64,000 nucleotides of DNA from Clostridium sp. CAG:417 (GTDB lineage: Bacteria; Bacillota_I; Bacilli_A; RF39; UBA660). A program made the position numbers and the translations under genes. Shown here piece by piece: positions 60,753 to 64,000 of the stretch (positions are counted from its first letter, which is position 1; every line of letters starts with the position of its first letter). The notes beneath the pieces are model-generated. The model was not told the DNA's origin, searched no databases, and saw only the letters and a program-made list of their open reading frames with translations. The stretch spans positions 1-64,000 of the forward strand of contig FR890374.1 of NCBI GenBank assembly GCA_000432835.1, in the 5' to 3' direction.

Positions 60753-61409
60753 ATGAATTTAGAAAAAGGAAAAGTTAGTAAAAAACAAAAAATAGTTATT
60801 TTTGATTTGTTTGGTGTAATTATAGATAGTCATTCTAAAACAAAATATAATGTACATGATGCTAGAAGAGATATAGCAAATGATTGTAAATTTGATATAA
60901 ATATATTTTCAATGTTTTTTAAGGATGCAAAATTTGGTATAACAAATGGAAAAGATTTTGATGATTTAATAAAAGAATATATAAATAAATGTAAATCAAA
61001 TATAGATATTAACAGATTTAAGGAATCATATATAAAATATTATGGAAAAGTTTCTTGTTATGAGAAGGTTATTAAATTTATAGAAAATTTACAAGATAAA
61101 AATTATAAGACAGCAATTTTATCTAAATTGTGTGTTTTGGATAAAATATATTTAGAGAAAAATATAAATCTAAGTAGGTTTGATAATTTATTTTTTTCTT
61201 GTGATTTAGGAATGGAAAAGCCGGATGTTAAAGTATTTGAATATGTATCTAGGGAAACTGGAATTGAAGGGAAAAATATTTTATTTATAGATGATAGTAT
61301 TAAAAATATAGATGCCGCAAGAGAGCTAGGCTGGAATGTATGCAATGCAACAGGCGATGAATTTGATAAAATAAAAGAAACAGTGGAAGAATTTTTGATG
61401 AAGGATTAA
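60753..61409 (+). CDS. HAD-superfamily hydrolase
   Basis: A 218-residue subfamily IA phosphatase-like protein. Motif I is VIFDLFGVI, with the nucleophile Asp but Phe in place of the second Asp, as in the DLGGV/DLFGV branch. Motif II is TAILSKL, motif III the Lys in GMEKPD, and motif IV FIDDSIKN. The cap is helical. GGAGG precedes the ATG. It lies directly after repeat B and ten bases before a broken nucleotidase gene, so nucleotide dephosphorylation is a reasonable guess. Confidence 0.85.
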   Translation: MNLEKGKVSKKQKIVIFDLFGVIIDSHSKTKYNVHDARRDIANDCKFDINIFSMFFKDAKFGITNGKDFDDLIKEYINKCKSNIDINRFKESYIKYYGKVSCYEKVIKFIENLQDKNYKTAILSKLCVLDKIYLEKNINLSRFDNLFFSCDLGMEKPDVKVFEYVSRETGIEGKNILFIDDSIKNIDAARELGWNVCNATGDEFDKIKETVEEFLMKD

Positions 61410-61419
61410 AGGTGTATTT

Positions 61420-61807
61420 ATGCGGATTGGAGTAGAGATGGTGTTTTGACAAATGACGATGATTATATTTTAGTAAATATTGTTATGAAAATAATCTGAA
61501 TGGATTTGATAATGCTAATCTGTATGAATATAGAAAACTAAGTTGGAATGAAGATGTAATCAACGATTATAGGAAAAAATATTTTTTAAATTATGTAAAA
61601 AATAAACCTGCACAAAGTTCGCAAGCGATGTTATAAAAAGACTAAGACTTGGTGGACATGAAATATATATTATATCTGCACGATATAAAACATCTGAAAA
61701 TAAATGGTCATAGTGTAAGAAAATGTACGCTAGAGGGGTTAAGAAAAAACAATATAGAGGTAAAATGTAAATTAGCTGGAAAACATAAAATGAGGATGAA
61801 ACATTAA
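61420..61807 (+). pseudogene. Frameshifted 5'(3')-nucleotidase-like gene
   Basis: Translated across frames, the region reads MRIGVE-M, GVLTNDDDYIL, KYCYENNLNGF, YRKLSWNEDVINDYRKKYF, DVIKRLRLGGHEIYIISAR and TLEGLRKNNIEVK. This is the order of a HAD-type deoxynucleotidase. At least three frameshifts and in-frame stops (for example TGA near 61447) break it, and the motif I Asp pair is damaged. Its RBS-like AAAGGTG remains. It would have been co-transcribed with the HAD gene. Confidence 0.7.
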
Positions 61808-61890
61808 TTATAATGTGGTTTATCTAGTTTAATAATTAATTTACTTATTAGTGTTATGTGTGTATAATTGTTACAGAAAGAAGTGATAGG

Positions 61891-62763
61891 ATGGAATTTA
61901 CTAAGGACTGGCAAGATTATGAGATAATAGATGCTTCAAGAGGAGAAAAATTGGAACGCTGGGGAAATATTTATTTACTTAGACCAGATCCACAAATTAT
62001 TTGGGACAATGGGGATTTATCTCAAAAATATAAAGGTAAGATTGATGCGATATATCATCGCAGTAATAAAGGTGGGGGACAATGGGAAAATTTAAAAAAA
62101 TTTAATCCAGTTTGGCAAGTTAAGTATAAAAATTTAACGTTTAATATAAAACAAATGGGCTTTAAACATACAGGATTATTTCCTGAACAGGCTTATAATT
62201 GGGATATGATGATTAAAAAGATAAAAAACAGTAAAAAACCAGTTAAAGTATTAAACTTATTTGCCTATACTGGTGGAGCTAGTTGTGCTTGTCTAAGTGC
62301 TGGGGCATCAGTTGTTCATGTTGATTCCTCTAAGGGAATGGTTGATTGGTGTAAAGAAAATGTCAACTCTTGTAAATTAGGTGATAAACCAATTCGATTT
62401 TTGATAGATGATGTTGTCAAATTTGTAAAAAGAGAAATAAGAAGAGGCAATAAGTATGACGCTATTATAATGGATCCTCCAAGTTACGGTAGAGGAAGTA
62501 ATGGTGAAGTTTGGGATATTGAAAAAGATTTAGCAGAATTAGTTTCATTATGTTGTGATATTTTAGTAGATAATCCATTGTTTTTCCTTATAAATTCATA
62601 TACTACGGGATTGTCATCTACAGTTCTTGCAAATTTATTAACATTGACTGTGGATAAACATAAAAAGGGGAAGATCACTTGTGGAGAAATAGGATTACCT
62701 ATAAAAAATTCAAATTTAATTTTGCCTTGTGGTATTTATGGAAGATGGGAAAGCTGTGAATAA
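61891..62763 (+). CDS. Class I SAM-dependent methyltransferase (RlmI/RlmK-like)
   Basis: The 290-residue protein resembles 23S rRNA cytosine-C5 methyltransferases of the RlmI/K type. The SAM motif I is VLNLFAYTGGASCACLSAGA, followed by the acidic VHVDSSKGMVDW and the catalytic-loop type IIMDPPSYGRG. The N-terminal PUA domain is missing or very short. ATG 61891 follows AAGTGATAGG; the frame is open earlier but without a ribosome site. It overlaps the pseudouridine synthase gene, forming an RNA-modification pair. Confidence 0.85.
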   Translation: MEFTKDWQDYEIIDASRGEKLERWGNIYLLRPDPQIIWDNGDLSQKYKGKIDAIYHRSNKGGGQWENLKKFNPVWQVKYKNLTFNIKQMGFKHTGLFPEQAYNWDMMIKKIKNSKKPVKVLNLFAYTGGASCACLSAGASVVHVDSSKGMVDWCKENVNSCKLGDKPIRFLIDDVVKFVKREIRRGNKYDAIIMDPPSYGRGSNGEVWDIEKDLAELVSLCCDILVDNPLFFLINSYTTGLSSTVLANLLTLTVDKHKKGKITCGEIGLPIKNSNLILPCGIYGRWESCE

Positions 62764-63421
62764 ATTAAGAGTTTTGTATGAAGATAATCATGTGATAGTT
62801 GTAGTCAAAGAAAAAAATGTTTTGAGTCAGGCTGATAATACCCATGATATAGATATGCTTACTATAATAAAGAAATATTTAAAAGAAAAATATAATAAAC
62901 CTGGTAATGTTTATTTGGGACTCGTGCATAGACTTGATAGACCTGTTAGTGGGATTATGGTGTTTGCTAAAACTAGTAAAGCTGCCAGTAGACTATCTGA
63001 TCAAGTTCGAAAAAAAGAAATTAAGAAAACATATATGGCAGTGGTAAAAGGAATAATAAAAAAAGATGAGGATACGTTTGTTGATTATTTATTAAAGTTA
63101 GATAATGGTAATACCATTGTTACGACGAAAGACAAGGGAAAAGAAAGTGTTTTAACTTATAAAGTATTAAAACGTAATTATGAAAAGAATGAGACACTAG
63201 TAAGTATTGATTTAAAAACTGGTAGACATCATCAAATTAGAGTACAATTTGCAAGTAGGGGATATCCATTATGTGGTGATCAGAGATATGGAAAAAGTGA
63301 TAAGACTCAAATTGCTCTTTGTGCATATAAATTAGAGTTTATTCATCCCACGACGAAACAATTGATGAAGTTTGAAATAGAAAAACCATTGGACACATAT
63401 TGGACAGACTTTACTTTGTAA
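62756..63421 (+). CDS. RluA-family pseudouridine synthase
   Basis: The enzyme isomerises uridine in rRNA or tRNA. The catalytic Asp is in LVHRLDRPVSG, and motif III is LKTGRHHQIRVQFASRGYP. At 221 residues it is a short form without an S4 domain. The start is uncertain: GTG 62756 gives the family-like opening MNKLRVLYEDNH, while ATG 62738 and GTG 62729 are also in frame. It overlaps the methyltransferase gene. Confidence 0.92.
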   Translation: MNKLRVLYEDNHVIVVVKEKNVLSQADNTHDIDMLTIIKKYLKEKYNKPGNVYLGLVHRLDRPVSGIMVFAKTSKAASRLSDQVRKKEIKKTYMAVVKGIIKKDEDTFVDYLLKLDNGNTIVTTKDKGKESVLTYKVLKRNYEKNETLVSIDLKTGRHHQIRVQFASRGYPLCGDQRYGKSDKTQIALCAYKLEFIHPTTKQLMKFEIEKPLDTYWTDFTL

Positions 63422-63446
63422 ACAAATTGTCAACTTAAAGAATTAG

Positions 63447-63475
63447 TTGCATTTGAAAAGTTTTTTTGTTATGAT
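63447..63475 (+). promoter_or_regulatory. Promoter of the last gene
   Basis: TTGCAT (63447-63452), 17 bases, TATGAT (63470-63475) with TG in front. A weak AACTT/AAGTT hairpin plus T7 overlaps it and may end the rluA transcript. Confidence 0.5.
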
Positions 63476-63511
63476 GTTAATAGAATAAAAATAGAGGGAG
63501 ATTGATTTAGT

Positions 63512-64000
63512 ATGAATTTTGATTTAAGCTGGTTTAAGACAGTACCAGGTTTACTTATTACTTGTGGTGTTGTTTTATTAATAATAGCTTTAATAATATT
63601 TATTGTTACTTCTAAAAATAATAAAAATGTAAAGAAGGAAGCTCAAAATAATAATCCAAAGGGAGAGGATACTACTCCTAAAGATAATGTTCAGCCTGTT
63701 TCTGATAGTGTTTCTAGTGAAACAGTTGTAGCAGTTAATACGGATGCTGGTTCTAAGACATCTGTAGAAACTCCTATGCAAAATGCTACTCCGGTTACTG
63801 AAAATGTTGGAATAGAATCTCTTCAAAATATGCAACCTACACAGACAGTTAATCCAACTCCTATTGAAGTTGAGACTGTAAGTAGTGCTCCAGTAGTTGA
63901 AGATACTCCAGCTCTATCTAGTCCTGTAGTAAATAATACTACTGTTGATGCTTATCAAGCAATGGCTAATAGTGCTGCTATTTTAAATGATAATTATGTT
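63512..64000 (+). CDS. Membrane-anchored protein with Thr/Val/Pro-rich region (partial, runs off the window)
   Basis: 163 codons are open from ATG 63512 to the window end with no stop, so the gene is incomplete. GAGGGAG lies upstream. After WFKTVPGLLITCG one membrane helix (about residues 11-30) is followed by a basic patch (SKNNKNVKKE). A long low-complexity stretch rich in Thr, Val, Asn and Pro (TPVTEN, NPTPIEVET) follows, and then NTTVDAYQAMAN. The layout recalls SPFH-neighbour or LysM-type wall proteins, but the missing C-terminus would decide; I assign no function. Confidence 0.65.
   Translation, partial: MNFDLSWFKTVPGLLITCGVVLLIIALIIFIVTSKNNKNVKKEAQNNNPKGEDTTPKDNVQPVSDSVSSETVVAVNTDAGSKTSVETPMQNATPVTENVGIESLQNMQPTQTVNPTPIEVETVSSAPVVEDTPALSSPVVNNTTVDAYQAMANSAAILNDNYV

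Noticed and set aside
1..64000. CRISPR array, insertion sequence, prophage or rRNA operon
   Set aside because: No regularly spaced repeats, transposase, integrase, phage structural gene or rRNA sequence was found on either strand.

Overview
The window is strongly AT-rich DNA from a low-GC Gram-positive (Firmicutes/Bacilli-type) bacterium. Genes lie mostly on the + strand in tight operons, with GGAGG or AGGTGAT ribosome sites and hairpin-plus-T-run terminators. TGA is used as a stop (e.g. the 3' ends of tsaE and tsaB), so the code is the standard bacterial one and not the Mycoplasma one. A sporulation sigma-factor locus, SpoVA channel genes, YjcZ-like small proteins and Spo0A-box-like sites point to an endospore-forming ancestry. 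A gut-type uncultured Bacilli lineage would fit, but that is inference; no rRNA is present to place it.

Layout. 0-2.5 kb: t6A tRNA-modification operon tsaE-tsaB-rimI-like-tsaD. 2.6-6.5 kb: iron alcohol dehydrogenase, FIST-domain protein and aldehyde dehydrogenase. 6.5-9.8 kb: small glycan locus (GT4, PssD/PssE pair, phosphodiester glycosidase). 9.9-19.3 kb: trigger factor, a thioredoxin-fold protein without its cysteines, a metal-efflux-type permease, an unknown secreted protein, recX, prsA, two YjcZ-like micro-genes behind a sigma-K-like promoter, a CmpB-type membrane protein, HIT hydrolase and two unknowns. 19.5-23.8 kb: sufCDSUB iron-sulfur assembly operon with an unusually short SufD. 24-26.4 kb: short SSB, XRE regulator, acetyltransferase, pyrimidine-nucleoside phosphorylase. 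26.5-28.9 kb: thioester-domain surface protein, sortase and a membrane protein. 28.9-32.1 kb: two VanY carboxypeptidases divergent from a VanW protein. 32.2-34.6 kb: a hybrid histidine kinase with receiver and Hpt domains.

34.6-50.5 kb is a cell-surface glycopolymer locus: GT4 and GT2 enzymes, a GtrB-like lipid-carrier glucosyltransferase with a polytopic partner, a TagGH-type ABC exporter, multi-domain glycosyltransferases, a UDP-galactopyranose-mutase-like flavoprotein, an acyltransferase and an SGNH hydrolase. 50.6-58.0 kb keeps the Bacillus order dacF-(insert)-spoIIAA-sigF-spoVAC-AD-AE-(RNHCP gene)-scpA-scpB, but has no spoIIAB. Two Spo0A-box matches lie just upstream of the spoIIAA-like gene.

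58.0-61.8 kb is a remodelled region behind tRNA-Leu. The tRNA 3' flank is present twice. Between and beside the copies are a LysR fragment, a three-gene nucleoside-metabolism cassette, a HAD hydrolase and a frameshifted nucleotidase relic. The window ends with a SAM methyltransferase, an RluA-type pseudouridine synthase and the start of a membrane-anchored protein that runs off the edge.

The points most worth a second look are: the missing spoIIAB; a leader RNA with mutually exclusive terminator and anti-terminator hairpins before a DUF2798-type gene; the repeat-flanked tRNA-Leu cassette; a recurring design in which the -35 box sits in the preceding terminator hairpin and the T-run serves as promoter spacer; and the thioester adhesin/sortase unit whose sortase lacks the usual arginine.
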